Shown here: positions 60,401-61,571 of the stretch, piece by piece
Numbering within the stretch: the stretch's first letter is position 1
How the letters are laid out: every line of letters starts with the position of its first letter
Source of the DNA: Bemisia tabaci
Lineage: Eukaryota; Arthropoda; Insecta; Hemiptera; Aleyrodidae
Direction: 5' to 3'
DNA length: 64,000 nt
Assembly (NCBI RefSeq): GCF_918797505.1
Contig: NC_092793.1
Span: 91,090,411-91,154,410 of the forward strand
The notes under the pieces: model-generated
What the model saw: only the letters and a program-made list of their open reading frames with translations
The model's database searches: none
Told to the model about the DNA's origin: nothing
Program-made: the position numbers and the translations under genes

Positions 60401-61571
60401 CATAGAATAGTTTTTAAAGATGCATCTAGTGTATGACCACCATCAATGTAATGTTTGCAATTGACTGATCAATGATGCAGTTTGTAAGTAGGGGGCTTGG
60501 ATCGAACATAATTGTTGGCAGAAGTTGCCTTGATAGAACACAAAACCTTAGGAAATTATCAGTTTAAGTCAGGTTGCCAAAAAATAGGTTTGTTGGAATT
60601 TTGTTTTAGGCGTAAAGCTTCTTTTTAACTTACCTCATGTATTTTGGGTCGCTGAATCCGAGTGTAAAGCTTCCTCACACCAATCTGATGAGCATTCGTT
60701 GCCAGTTTAAATGGCTTAAAAAGGTGTTTTCCTCAAAATAACAGCTTTACGTGAAAAAAAATGGGAGTCTAGTTAATGCTTTGAATAATTTACTTAATTT
60801 GAAGGAACTTGGCATTTACATATGCTGGGTTTTCTCAAATAACAAGGGAGTTACAGTATTGTAAACATAGCCCCACTTTACGTTTTGAAGCGTTCCTGTC
60901 AACGCAGTGTGGCTTTCTGCAGTGTGGAAAGTTCCGACCAAAAAAGCATGAAGGAAGGGAAAAAACAGCTGTGCTTGCAAAATTGCAGCTAATTCTATCA
61001 GGCACCTAGAATATGGGAAGGACAAAGTTTGTTGTTGAATTCCGTCGTTTTACCATCCCTTTAGACCCAAGTAGATCTTATGTAACCCCAAGAGAATGTC
61101 TTGAGTGTCAATGCAAAAGTTCAACTTTTAATGATAGGTGATAGCAGTCCCTTATTAAATCCTCACAAAGGTCCAGAGGTATTTAGAAGATGTAGGAATT
61201 ACTACATTTTCCGTATATACTGTTAAAAAGGAAGCTGTGGTAAATAATAGAGGCAGTTTTTTTTAGTATGTTTACACTTTCAGAGTTATTCAGAATGTCA
61301 TTTTGATATGATGATAGTCAAGAGCCTCTGATTCCACATATAGGAGCTATATATATGAGCAAATATGAGATTAGTATAATTTTGGAAAATGTAACTCCTT
61401 GCTCTCCTCGACGTCTAACTTCTTTGAAAATTGATAAATTTTCTTCTTTGATTTCAGTCTCGTAGTGAATTGGAACAGCAAGCAATTGAATCAGCAAGTA
61501 CATCAGATGCTGTCTCATTTATTACCTACGTTCAGTCATTGAAGCGCAATATCAAATCTTGGGAAAAGCAG
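1902..61571 (+). CDS. Dhc64C: Cytoplasmic dynein 1 heavy chain, N-terminal tail portion (14 exons, partial gene)
   Basis: The gene encodes the force-producing heavy chain of cytoplasmic dynein 1, the minus-end-directed microtubule motor for retrograde transport and mitosis. Spliced exons: 1902-2023, 2228-2495, 3765-4073, 6716-6851, 8553-8752, 9438-9611, 31633-31704, 32552-32815, 37613-37756, 42529-42681, 50657-50770, 52103-52224, 59231-59414, 61458-61571. They total 2,376 nt, giving 792 codons with no stop, and every junction keeps frame. Near-invariant blocks include [77 protein letters not shown] and [17 protein letters not shown]. Residue blocks match the DHC_N1 tail region that dimerises and binds intermediate and light-intermediate chains (family knowledge). 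Start codon, linker, AAA+ ring and stop are outside the window. Identity is near certain; Dhc64C is the fly name and DYNC1H1 the vertebrate name. Confidence 0.97.
2228..2495 (+). CDS. Dhc64C: Dynein heavy chain exon (WRINPAHKL block)
   Basis: The acceptor CTCTAG ends at 2227. The first G completes the Arg codon. It encodes [20 protein letters not shown] and the [14 protein letters not shown] block, then a variable hydrophilic linker (residues around [14 protein letters not shown]) that differs in length between dynein orthologues. It ends in SAIE with donor GTAAGT at 2496, phase 0. Confidence 0.95.
2496..3764. other. Dynein intron 2 (1.27 kb)
   Basis: AT-rich sequence with no recognisable element apart from the 24-bp-stem hairpin at 3624-3677. 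A short ORF at 3527-3784 runs into the next exon in the wrong frame and has no dynein counterpart. Confidence 0.7.
3624..3677. repeat. 24-bp inverted repeat (hairpin) in intron 2
   Basis: Arms 3624-3647 and 3654-3677 are reverse complements with a single difference (which would be G-U in RNA), separated by a 6-nt loop. It lies 87 bp upstream of the exon beginning at 3765. It may be the remnant of a small foldback element or an RNA hairpin; nothing distinguishes the two. Confidence 0.75.
3765..4073 (+). CDS. Dhc64C: Dynein heavy chain exon ([13 protein letters not shown] block)
   Basis: Acceptor CAACAG at 3759-3764, donor GTAATA at 4074. The 103 codons form one of the most conserved tail segments: [20 protein letters not shown], then [40 protein letters not shown] and [20 protein letters not shown]. 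Phase 0 at both ends. Confidence 0.98.
4160..4600. repeat. Dispersed pyrimidine-rich repeat, copy 1
   Basis: From AGCTTAATGAGAATTAT through the block TTTAGAATCAACGTATG and AGACAGGCAGTGCTTCTTAT into a 200-bp C/T-rich tail. The same order recurs at 18318-18730 with moderate divergence. No coding capacity is evident; overlapping ORFs of all-hydrophobic composition are artefacts of the pyrimidine tract. Confidence 0.6.
5981..6092. repeat. Dispersed repeat copy without the MITE found at 26110-26572
   Basis: The left part (GTAGTGTCACTGGGAGTA, then GCGTTATTGGTGAGG) matches 26041-26108. The right part (GACAATTTTAGCCTTAG) continues at 26573-26613. In the second copy a 463-bp foldback element sits exactly between the two parts. 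Confidence 0.6.
6716..6851 (+). CDS. Dhc64C: Dynein heavy chain exon ([12 protein letters not shown] block)
   Basis: Acceptor AATGTAG ending 6715. Encodes [40 protein letters not shown] and VEDVL, then the first base of a Gly codon; donor GTATGT at 6852 (phase 1). A (TG)28 microsatellite begins 23 bp into the following intron. Confidence 0.97.
6875..6930. repeat. (TG)28 dinucleotide microsatellite
   Basis: An uninterrupted TG run of about 56 bp beginning 23 bp after the donor at 6852. Both flanking ORFs that span it (poly-Cys-Val) are artefacts. Confidence 0.95.
7069..7237. repeat. Tandem duplication, offset 103 bp
   Basis: The block TTTATGCCAAAAAGAACTAT...CCCTATGCAT at 7069 recurs at 7172. 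Between the copies are short AGCATAAAATAGCAT iterations. Confidence 0.8.
7939..8250 (+). CDS. Unassigned 103-codon ORF inside intron 4
   Basis: Begins [17 protein letters not shown] and contains [20 protein letters not shown]. The composition looks more protein-like than the neighbouring low-complexity ORFs, but I recognise no family and see no promoter or splice context. It could be a fragment of a mobile element or retrocopied gene, or simply a chance ORF. Confidence 0.2.
   Translation: MNQSVGERKKASFLNKLRKNSSLEYVMMMLGIELGSVSYIKHSSQPHSCSTQEDLLLKLQGIAPVELPNALPPVGKAVYAFGGSQEELECVVTLNLGFDSLGI
8553..8752 (+). CDS. Dhc64C: Dynein heavy chain exon (GKGWENH block)
   Basis: The acceptor TTTTAG follows a long T-rich tract and ends at 8552. 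The first two bases complete Gly. Encodes [20 protein letters not shown], then [20 protein letters not shown] and [11 protein letters not shown]. Donor GTACTA at 8753, phase 0. Confidence 0.97.
8753..9437. other. Dynein intron 5 (685 bp)
   Basis: AT-rich. I see no repeat, RNA or coding feature in it. Confidence 0.7.
9438..9611 (+). CDS. Dhc64C: Dynein heavy chain exon ([12 protein letters not shown] block)
   Basis: Acceptor GGCAG at 9433-9437. The 58 codons begin [20 protein letters not shown] and end [15 protein letters not shown]; donor GTAAAT at 9612. Phase 0 on both sides. This exon is followed by the 22-kb intron 6. Confidence 0.97.
9974..10328. mobile_element. CAGGGTG-type element end, right end not found
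   Basis: Starts TA-CAGGGTGTCTCACAAAA, the same terminal word as the foldback elements at 33436, 54221, 57426 and 59651. It runs directly into the left inverted repeat at 10329. It may be a truncated separate element, or the true left end of the 10329-14577 element with its right counterpart lost. Confidence 0.45.
10832..10903 (+). tRNA. tRNA-like sequence (probable pseudo-tRNA / Pol III promoter) in left TIR
   Basis: Box A-like TGGCTCTGCGG at 10839-10849 (two differences from consensus) and a perfect box B GGTTCGAATCC at 10883-10893, with a full 5-bp T stem (CCGGG/CCCGG) and TTCGAAT loop. The acceptor arms pair through CGGCG/CGCCG. The anticodon stem does not fold well, so a translating tRNA is unlikely. 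A T5 run (10910-10914) follows, a minimal Pol III terminator. Transcription would run inward, towards the transposase ORF. Confidence 0.6.
11067..11079. repeat. Oligo-G run in left TIR
   Basis: 13 G; the mirrored run of 13 C is at 13925-13937 in the right TIR. A further 14-G run lies just inside the left TIR at 11447-11460. Confidence 0.9.
11634..13556 (+). CDS. DDE transposase, pogo/Tigger (CENP-B) like
   Basis: Catalyses cut-and-paste transposition of the surrounding element in the nucleus (family knowledge). Seen in the 640-codon ORF: an acidic stretch (about residues 155-190), a first DNA-binding helix region (about 198-250), a CENP-B-type helix-turn-helix (about 270-325; [28 protein letters not shown]), then a DDE core. 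Likely catalytic residues are D360 (LNTDQTG), D478 (LILDSWGGQ) and D519 (CQPCDVTFF, the equivalent of QPxD in Tigger), giving 40 residues between the last two. The C-terminus is a dense Cys/His cluster ([19 protein letters not shown], then HPESC), probably zinc binding and not typical of Tigger proteins. Met53 (11790) is an alternative start giving 588 residues. There are no internal stops, so it may be recently active. Superfamily is inferred by motif order. Confidence 0.8.
   Translation: MYAVIMFGSLKIVSILPEIEMYTENHNDKTVIFLIWRMIKIFSIHQKTLTVAMSSFPDSGPSCSYDVVSSSSVFSPVLKDPPLHSGINGVSCREISDGFFYCEKILRDRQVVTGCAEKGHFSGKSQLIGQKLAEKFIELLNEHQFYEESELFLENEAMDVENDTAYDNSDRENETDNSSSDDPHSDYEEEQFSSSDIVPFSVKKKVVDLSRAHPKWSLNTLKKHCSALKSDRQLRLWKSQVDEGQSSLRESFAAISDYTYNQFKMARAARRPVTNRNIRQWAIEAVETLANRKNFRFSASQSWVDDFKRKRRIRQRKVTRYLKSKNELDEAEISKRWTNFVSATRQAMSDYDPDFILNTDQTGCEYRFKVDRTLSERGEKCTEVFLGDFNKVTHSYTAQYCITASGKLLPKVFLCMQEAGGVFGPRVQIKVNDLVERYGNVYVTASKSGKLTKNHVELFSEHIIAPYVQENRFLLILDSWGGQTNEDLFDPYFADENGEPSCAIAVIPPLCTKYCQPCDVTFFRQVKQILKKMQNCEVLFKERRELTSREDSIKLHSIVHHQLSSPSFTNLIKYAWSTPGYTDDRIFFSTVNEVCFPEDVFRQKCCVGNCEKCAFIRCARCYKCVCFTCFYDAFHPESCT
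13925..13937. repeat. Oligo-C run in right TIR
   Basis: 13 C, the mirror image of the G run at 11067-11079. Confidence 0.9.
14100..14171 (-). tRNA. tRNA-like sequence in right TIR
   Basis: Reverse complement of the left-arm copy, with one base fewer in the anticodon region. On the minus strand: box A-like TGGCTCTGCGG (14154-14164), box B GGTTCGAATCC (14111-14121), then T5 (complement of 14090-14094). Both internal-promoter boxes are identical between arms. Transcription would again point inward. Confidence 0.6.
14940..15262. mobile_element. Foldback MITE, about 320 bp
   Basis: Diverged inverted arms: CGTCATTATTGGACGTTTTC at the left and a matching ACATCCAATAATGATG at the right. Internal mirrored words include GACCAGATTTGA/TCAAATCTGGTC and TTGGCAACCCTATT/AACAGGGTTGCCAA. 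An 11-C run (15114-15124) lies near the loop. Confidence 0.6.
15327..16866. mobile_element. 1.5-kb foldback element with GGGTTATTCAAAATCGG ends
   Basis: Arms about 15327-15838 and 16265-16866 are reverse complements (for example GGTTATTCAAAATCGGCGAT at the left and ATCGCCGATTTTGAATAACC at the right). There is no transposase; overlapping ORFs in the right arm are produced by the 17-bp minisatellite. A word in the arms (TTCGTTTGATTCTGCATCC) recurs in the 33436-36695 element, suggesting related families. Confidence 0.75.
16736..16846. repeat. 17-bp minisatellite, 6 copies, in one arm of the foldback
   Basis: Unit GAGGGAGCAAAATCCAC; the GCAAAATCC core is spaced exactly 17 bp at 16751, 16768, 16785, 16802, 16819 and 16836. 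The corresponding point in the left arm (about 15345-15365) has only a single degenerate unit. Confidence 0.9.
17096..17536. mobile_element. Foldback MITE, CAAGGTGG family, complete copy
   Basis: Left end CAAGGTGGAGAAATGGTGCT and right end AGCACCATTTCCCCACCTTG are inverted repeats. The arms continue about 120 bp and each is followed by an oligo-G (17226-17238) or oligo-C (17393-17409) run. Relatives lie at 37056-37347 and 48585-49233. No ORF of substance. Confidence 0.75.
18318..18730. repeat. Dispersed pyrimidine-rich repeat, copy 2
   Basis: Same order as 4160-4600: AGCTTAATAAGAATTATTG, then GAGGATTGAACAATCG, TTTAGAATCAACGTATG, AGACAGGTAGTGCTTCTTAT and a C/T-rich tail. Confidence 0.6.
18852..19380. 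mobile_element. Foldback MITE, GGAGAT family, copy 1
   Basis: Right end CACACATGCAACATCTCC mirrors the left GGTGATGTTACATG. The inner mirrored blocks (GTGCCACTGGTTTTCTCTGA, CTCCATGCAAAGATAGGGAG and its inverse) are shared with 26110-26572. The left end looks partly duplicated. The 231-bp satellite begins 5 bp after its right end. Confidence 0.75.
19386..20210. repeat. Satellite with a 231-bp period, about 3.6 copies
   Basis: The phrase GCCAAATGGAATTTCTGATC starts at 19386, 19617, 19848 and 20079, exactly 231 bp apart each time. Copies are almost identical. The fourth decays after about 130 bp, and further diverged units (GGTGCTTTTTGGCTGAATTT near 20270) trail to about 20330. Confidence 0.95.
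20382..20819. mobile_element. Foldback MITE with TATAGGG termini
   Basis: Left TATAGGGTTGGTTC and right GAACCTACCCTATA are inverted repeats. Internal mirrored words include AAAGAATATCGCTGT/ACAGCGATATTCTT and the paired phrase GTGGTCTAGTGAG. TA probably serves as target duplication. A right-half fragment of the same family lies at 22345-22605. Confidence 0.75.
20975..22148 (+). mobile_element. Foldback mariner-like element (inverted duplication of its 3' end)
   Basis: Flanked by TA at 20973-20974 and 22149-22150. The perfect terminal inverted repeats start CGAGGGCTGTCCCAAAAGAA. The inverted arms are about 440 bp (20975-21420 and 21710-22148) and include not only the non-coding end but also the last part of the transposase gene. 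The left arm is therefore a flipped copy of the 3' end, and the 5' half of the transposase gene has been replaced. Confidence 0.9.
21422..21830 (+). pseudogene. Mariner transposase, C-terminal half with a frameshift
   Basis: Frame 1 (21422-21648) reads [19 protein letters not shown] to [14 protein letters not shown] and [11 protein letters not shown], then a stop. A frameshift near 21648 restores [14 protein letters not shown] and [20 protein letters not shown] in another frame up to a stop at 21825. HDN and APCD supply the second and third catalytic Asp with 34 residues between (D34D, mariner). The N-terminal DNA-binding domain and first Asp are missing, so it is not functional. Confidence 0.9.
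22345..22605. mobile_element. Fragment of the TATAGGG MITE family
   Basis: AGACCATATAAAAAGAGCTAAA, AGCGATGCTCTTCAAATTTT and TTCTAGTGAGTTTGGA parallel the right half of 20382-20819. The left half and both ends are missing. Confidence 0.5.
22809..22892. repeat. 28-bp minisatellite, 3 units
   Basis: GGGCCGGATTTACCTACTTG plus CCGCCCAT repeats at 22809, 22837 and 22865; a GGGCC start recurs at 22893. It is probably the end region of a longer repeat containing GCCGCCC words (to about 22920, with another at 23810). The remainder to 25400 shows no recognisable gene. Confidence 0.8.
26110..26572. mobile_element. Foldback MITE, GGAGAT family, copy 2
   Basis: GGAGATATTGCATGTGTGA at the left and CACACATGCTACATCTCC at the right. 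The arms contain the same CTCCATGCAAAGATAGGGAG and CCACTGGTTTTCTCTGA blocks as 18852-19380. It interrupts a dispersed repeat whose uninterrupted counterpart is at 5981-6092. The flanking dinucleotides are AT and AC. Confidence 0.8.
26610..26930. mobile_element. Truncated CTGGGTG-ended element
   Basis: TA-CTGGGTGTTCCAGAGCACC resembles the CAGGGTG ends elsewhere in the window. The body has the same G/C-run style (GGGGGGGAGTCTAAGGGGG). No matching right end was found, so the end coordinate is a guess. Confidence 0.3.
27383..27410. repeat. (CT)n microsatellite
   Basis: About 14 CT units. Confidence 0.9.
27770..28678 (-). pseudogene. Decayed transposase-like ORF (DTTxSN / CRHH type)
   Basis: Minus-strand reading frames give [59 protein letters not shown], then after a stop [58 protein letters not shown] and [20 protein letters not shown]. 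This block order recalls repeat-derived ORFs widespread in arthropods and cnidarians; I cannot name the superfamily with confidence (hAT-like possible). At least three stops interrupt it, so it is dead. The longest clean piece is 28251-28678. Confidence 0.6.
29035..29125 (+). repeat. tRNA-derived (SINE-like) sequence
   Basis: Box A-like TGGCACAATGG and box B-like AGTTCGGTTCC (two differences from consensus) at tRNA spacing, followed by a T run of about 15 (29110-29124). T-stem and acceptor pairing are poor, so it is more likely a tRNA-derived SINE head or pseudo-tRNA than a working tRNA. Confidence 0.45.
29183..29346. repeat. 82-bp tandem duplication next to the telomere-type array
   Basis: CAAAACTCATTTTTACAACA starts at 29183 and at 29265; each unit ends GACTTAGCGGTTAGGT. 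The copies differ at only one position I can see. The second flows into the TTAGG array. Confidence 0.9.
29341..29430. repeat. Interstitial (TTAGG)18 telomere-type array
   Basis: Eighteen consecutive 5-mers over exactly 90 bp: fifteen TTAGG, two CTAGG and one TTCGG. TTAGG is the ancestral insect telomere repeat (established knowledge). Its position inside a dynein intron makes it interstitial. Confidence 0.95.
31633..31704 (+). CDS. Dhc64C: Dynein heavy chain micro-exon ([10 protein letters not shown] block)
   Basis: A 72-nt exon between acceptor TTGCAG (ends 31632) and donor GTAAGT (31705). It encodes 24 residues, including [16 protein letters not shown]. Together with the upstream ERTLEK it restores the contiguous conserved stretch across the 22-kb intron. 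Phase 0 both ends. An ORF search easily misses it. Confidence 0.96.
31705..32551. other. Dynein intron 7 (847 bp)
   Basis: AT-rich; no repeat or RNA feature recognised. The overlapping ORFs are exon read-through. Confidence 0.7.
32552..32815 (+). CDS. Dhc64C: Dynein heavy chain exon ([15 protein letters not shown] block)
   Basis: The acceptor TATTTAG ends at 32551 and the donor GTAATA starts at 32816. The 88 codons include [49 protein letters not shown] and the end IWVSRLDQE. Phase 0 both ends. A TTAA-flanked MITE begins 71 bp downstream. Confidence 0.97.
32887..33330. mobile_element. Foldback MITE flanked by TTAA
   Basis: TTAA-GGTGATTCGTCAAGCTCT at the left and AGAGCTTGATGAATCATC-TTAA at the right, with mirrored interior (GGATTCTGCTTTCATTTCTC against its inverse). 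A TTAA duplication would suggest a piggyBac-type origin, but the TTAA could instead be part of the inverted repeat with TA as the target. It sits 71 bp after exon 32552-32815. Confidence 0.7.
34081..35345. repeat. Direct repeat of about 622 bp inside the foldback element
   Basis: GTCATTTTGGGCCTACATCT begins at 34081 and 34703. Both units continue through AACAGCGTTGCCATTTTTTA and TATACCAAAATATGCAAAAA to TTTATCCTAAACTG. Confidence 0.85.
35640..35830 (+). promoter_or_regulatory. GC-rich block with a TATA-box candidate
   Basis: A locally GC- and CpG-rich stretch stands out from AT-rich surroundings and ends in GGTTATAAATACGCC (TATAAATA at 35820-35827). The 25-bp phrase after it, beginning CAAAACGGACGAAATTTT, recurs near 36004. 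No ORF of note follows, so promoter function is only a suggestion. Confidence 0.25.
37056..37347. mobile_element. CAAGGTGG-family MITE, truncated copy
   Basis: CAAGATGGCGAAATAGTGCT through TCATCAGTAGATCACACTCG and AATCCAAGACAGCATC matches 17096-17400. The right inverted arm is missing. Confidence 0.65.
37613..37756 (+). CDS. Dhc64C: Dynein heavy chain exon (DMDTDAP-like linker)
   Basis: Acceptor AATCAG ends 37612; donor GTGAAC at 37757. The 48 codons encode [20 protein letters not shown] and then a variable segment with SMDTDAPSQ and HKPGGDPQ, a motif pair also present in vertebrate and fly dynein tails. Phase 0. Confidence 0.95.
38048..38790 (-). mobile_element. Non-LTR retrotransposon (jockey/CR1-like) 3' end, 5'-truncated
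   Basis: The minus strand encodes the end of a reverse-transcriptase [22 protein letters not shown], then [20 protein letters not shown] and [19 protein letters not shown]. After a frameshift near 38395 comes [17 protein letters not shown] and [18 protein letters not shown]. The 3' end reads TTTGTATAATAAATAAATAA, a TAAA-repeat tail typical of such elements, at 38048-38062. It lacks endonuclease and catalytic RT domains, so it is a dead-on-arrival copy. Confidence 0.9.
39307..39525. mobile_element. Small MITE, CAGGGTTGCCACAG termini
   Basis: Perfect 14-bp terminal inverted repeats CAGGGTTGCCACAG/CTGTGGCAACCCTG enclose 219 bp with internal GTCAGGGAAA phrases. A related phrase (GTCAGGGAATTTTGGTGCTG) lies at 39620. 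Confidence 0.75.
39687..41361. mobile_element. Composite palindrome with GGGCCTGTTGC ends
   Basis: The outer ends AATGGGCCTGTTGC and GCGCAACAGGCCCATT are inverted. Inside are two successive foldbacks: about 39720-39900 against 40230-40400 (sharing AAAACGGTGCATCGTAGAAAGTTG), and about 40410-40620 against 41084-41290 (sharing GTGATGAAAAGACCAGGTTT). It may be two related elements side by side or one internally rearranged element. Confidence 0.55.
42205..42371. mobile_element. Right end of a CAGGGTG-type element, truncated
   Basis: Ends TTTTGGGACACCCTG followed by TA, the inverse of a CAGGGTGTCCCAAAA start, and has G-rich and C-rich blocks like its relatives (G13 at 42335-42347). The left limit is unclear. 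Confidence 0.45.
42529..42681 (+). CDS. Dhc64C: Dynein heavy chain exon ([12 protein letters not shown] block)
   Basis: The acceptor CCATTAG ends at 42528 and the donor GTTAGT starts at 42682. The 51 codons run from [20 protein letters not shown] through [20 protein letters not shown] to TRYQ. Phase 0. Confidence 0.95.
44203..46200. mobile_element. 2-kb foldback element interrupted by a MITE in its left arm
   Basis: CACAGCTGGTCTTAATGACT at the left mirrors AGTCGTTAAGACTAGCTGTG at the right, and the arms pair almost throughout (for example GGGCATTATACCCAGGAAGA on one side and its inverse on the other). The left arm has an extra 320-bp MITE and a roughly 165-bp internal direct duplication (units from about 45030 and 45195). 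The centre is near 45440. Confidence 0.85.
44486..44805. mobile_element. MITE GGAGAA family with AT target duplication
   Basis: Ends GGAGAATTTGCATGCAA and TTGCAAATTCTCC, flanked by AT (44484-44485 and 44806-44807). Removing it and one AT restores CTACCAATTTTAACC, which is exactly what the other arm of the host palindrome has in inverse at about 45911-45925. Its GGAGA-TTTGCATG termini resemble those of 18852-19380 and 26110-26572. Confidence 0.85.
46386..46722. mobile_element. hAT-like MITE with 8-bp target duplication
   Basis: The target duplication GTCCCAGC is at 46378-46385 and 46723-46730. Termini CAGAGACAAGAGACCCTCCACT are perfect inverted repeats over 22 bp. Further in, ACTTTCGGGACTTCA and ACCTACATGGTTGA have mirrored partners. 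An 8-bp duplication with CAG-type ends fits the hAT superfamily. No transposase. Confidence 0.85.
48029..49796. mobile_element. 1.77-kb foldback with a CAAGGTGG-family MITE at its centre
   Basis: Outer arms (about 48029-48584 and 49234-49796) are reverse complements: GAAGCCCGAAAATGGC, AGGGCGCCGCCATTTTGAAT and GTGAAACAGCAGTTTATTAG all have mirrored partners. The centre (48585-49233) is itself an inverted repeat and is homologous to the independent MITE at 17096-17536. Confidence 0.8.
48585..49233. mobile_element. CAAGGTGG-family MITE nested at a palindrome centre
   Basis: AAGGTGGCAAAATAGTGCTG at the left and CAGCATTATTTTGCCACCT at the right. Arm words (TCAGTAGATCACACG, GATTTTGCGAGATTTTC) match the other copies. 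A C15 run is at 49184-49198. Confidence 0.75.
50657..50770 (+). CDS. Dhc64C: Dynein heavy chain exon ([11 protein letters not shown] block)
   Basis: Acceptor TTGCAG ends 50656; donor GTATTA at 50771. The 38 codons read [20 protein letters not shown], then [17 protein letters not shown]. This section is among the less conserved parts of the tail, but position, phase and the YRN-LTKLP core fit. Confidence 0.93.
50771..52102. other. Dynein intron 11 (1.3 kb)
   Basis: Apart from a 229-bp MITE (51721-51949) and a G11 run (51693-51703), nothing recognisable. Confidence 0.7.
51721..51949. mobile_element. 229-bp foldback MITE, GTATCATTAA/TTATGATAC ends
   Basis: Left GTATCATTAACCTTTTGTCA and GCCCTGCAAATTTTAGTTCA mirror the right TGAACTAAAATTTGCAGGGC and TTTATGATAC. 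Arms of about 60 bp. Confidence 0.8.
52103..52224 (+). CDS. Dhc64C: Dynein heavy chain exon (YQSLWDLQ block)
   Basis: Acceptor TTCACAG ends 52102; donor GTAAGT at 52225. Encodes [20 protein letters not shown], then [19 protein letters not shown] and two bases of Lys (phase 2). The [15 protein letters not shown] pattern is characteristic of the dynein-1 tail. Confidence 0.95.
52293..52517. mobile_element. Small diverged foldback
   Basis: GCTGCAACAGTGATCCCA at the left approximately mirrors TGGGAACACTGTGCTGCAAC at the right, and ACGGATATCCGTAC has a partner near 52460. The repeats are imperfect. Confidence 0.45.
52804..53215 (-). mobile_element. Penelope-like element 3' fragment, inverted copy
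   Basis: Reverse complement of the 3' part of 53216-53853. The minus strand encodes a diverged end of the same ORF ([17 protein letters not shown], then a stop), followed by the same 3' non-coding sequence containing CCACCATCATCAGCTGA on the plus strand. It is more diverged than its partner and directly abuts it head to head. Confidence 0.75.
53216..53596 (+). pseudogene. GIY-YIG endonuclease domain of a Penelope-like element (fragment)
   Basis: Open in frame from a stop at 53213-53215. Upstream residues [17 protein letters not shown] lead into [20 protein letters not shown], the GIY...YI core (canonical YIGQT here YISQT), then [32 protein letters not shown] and [18 protein letters not shown]. 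This endonuclease nicks target DNA during insertion (family knowledge). The reverse transcriptase is absent, so the copy is incapable of moving by itself. Confidence 0.8.
53216..53853 (+). mobile_element. Penelope-like retroelement 3' fragment
   Basis: 5'-truncated copy with the C-terminal GIY-YIG ORF (53216-53596) and a 3' non-coding region of about 250 bp ending in a T/A-rich segment. The inverted partial copy on its 5' side is an arrangement known for Penelope-like elements. Confidence 0.75.
54221..55227. mobile_element. 1-kb near-perfect palindrome, CAGGGTGATCC ends
   Basis: The first 125 bp and last 125 bp are exact reverse complements by direct reading, and pairing continues nearly to the centre at about 54724. 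Each arm has repeated AAAATGGCCGAAAATTC/TTAAAGTTCAAAATGG phrases and a G12 run (54358-54369). A relative lies at 59651-60213. Confidence 0.9.
55270..57217. mobile_element. 1.95-kb element with AATTGAGGACCATGCCGG ends
   Basis: Inverted termini AATTGAGGACCATGCCGGAA continue into GAAGGGCGTAT. The CCGGAAGAAGGGCGTAT word also occurs at about 57041, with variants at about 55490 (inverse) and 57165. Only about 35 bp at each end is clearly inverted; the interior is AT-rich with no convincing ORF and a C13 run (56031-56043). Confidence 0.65.
57426..57994. mobile_element. 569-bp element, CAGGGTGTCTGG/CACCTTG ends with TA
   Basis: TA-CAGGGTGTCTGGAAGC at the left and TTTTTGGACACCTTG-TA at the right. Only the outermost 13 or so bases and scattered inner words (ATGCTTCATAGG/CTTATGAAGCG) are mirrored, so it is an older or differently built member of the CAGGGTG group. 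Confidence 0.6.
58199..58684. mobile_element. Foldback built from repeated 20-bp palindromes
   Basis: Outer ends ATGTTACGCACAGATC and GATCTGTGCGTAACACAT are inverted. Between 58455 and 58655 the palindrome GCCCAATTCATGAATTGGGC occurs about six times in variant form (CACGAATTGGGC, GCGTGAATTGGGC, CATGAAATAGGC and others), spaced by about 20-40 bp. Confidence 0.75.
59231..59414 (+). CDS. Dhc64C: Dynein heavy chain exon ([15 protein letters not shown] block)
   Basis: Acceptor TTTCAG ends 59230. The first A completes the Lys codon from the previous exon. Encodes [39 protein letters not shown] and [20 protein letters not shown]; donor GTAATA at 59415, phase 0. Confidence 0.97.
59415..61457. other. 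Dynein intron 13 (2.0 kb)
   Basis: Contains the CAGGGTGAGC element at 59651-60213. The remaining 1.2 kb has no recognised feature. Confidence 0.7.
59651..60213. mobile_element. CAGGGTGAGC element, diverged relative of 54221-55227
   Basis: CAGGGTGAGCGAAAAGTCCC, GTAAACATTTGAAACT and GGTCGAAGGGAGCCACGT parallel the left arm of 54221. The right end CATTCATCCTG is mutated. It has a G20 run (59786-59805). Confidence 0.7.
61458..61571 (+). CDS. Dhc64C: Dynein heavy chain exon ([17 protein letters not shown] block)
   Basis: Acceptor ATTTCAG ends 61457; donor GTAAAT at 61572. The 38 codons start [20 protein letters not shown] and end [18 protein letters not shown]. This is the last exon in the window. 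The expected next block was not found before 64000. Confidence 0.97.
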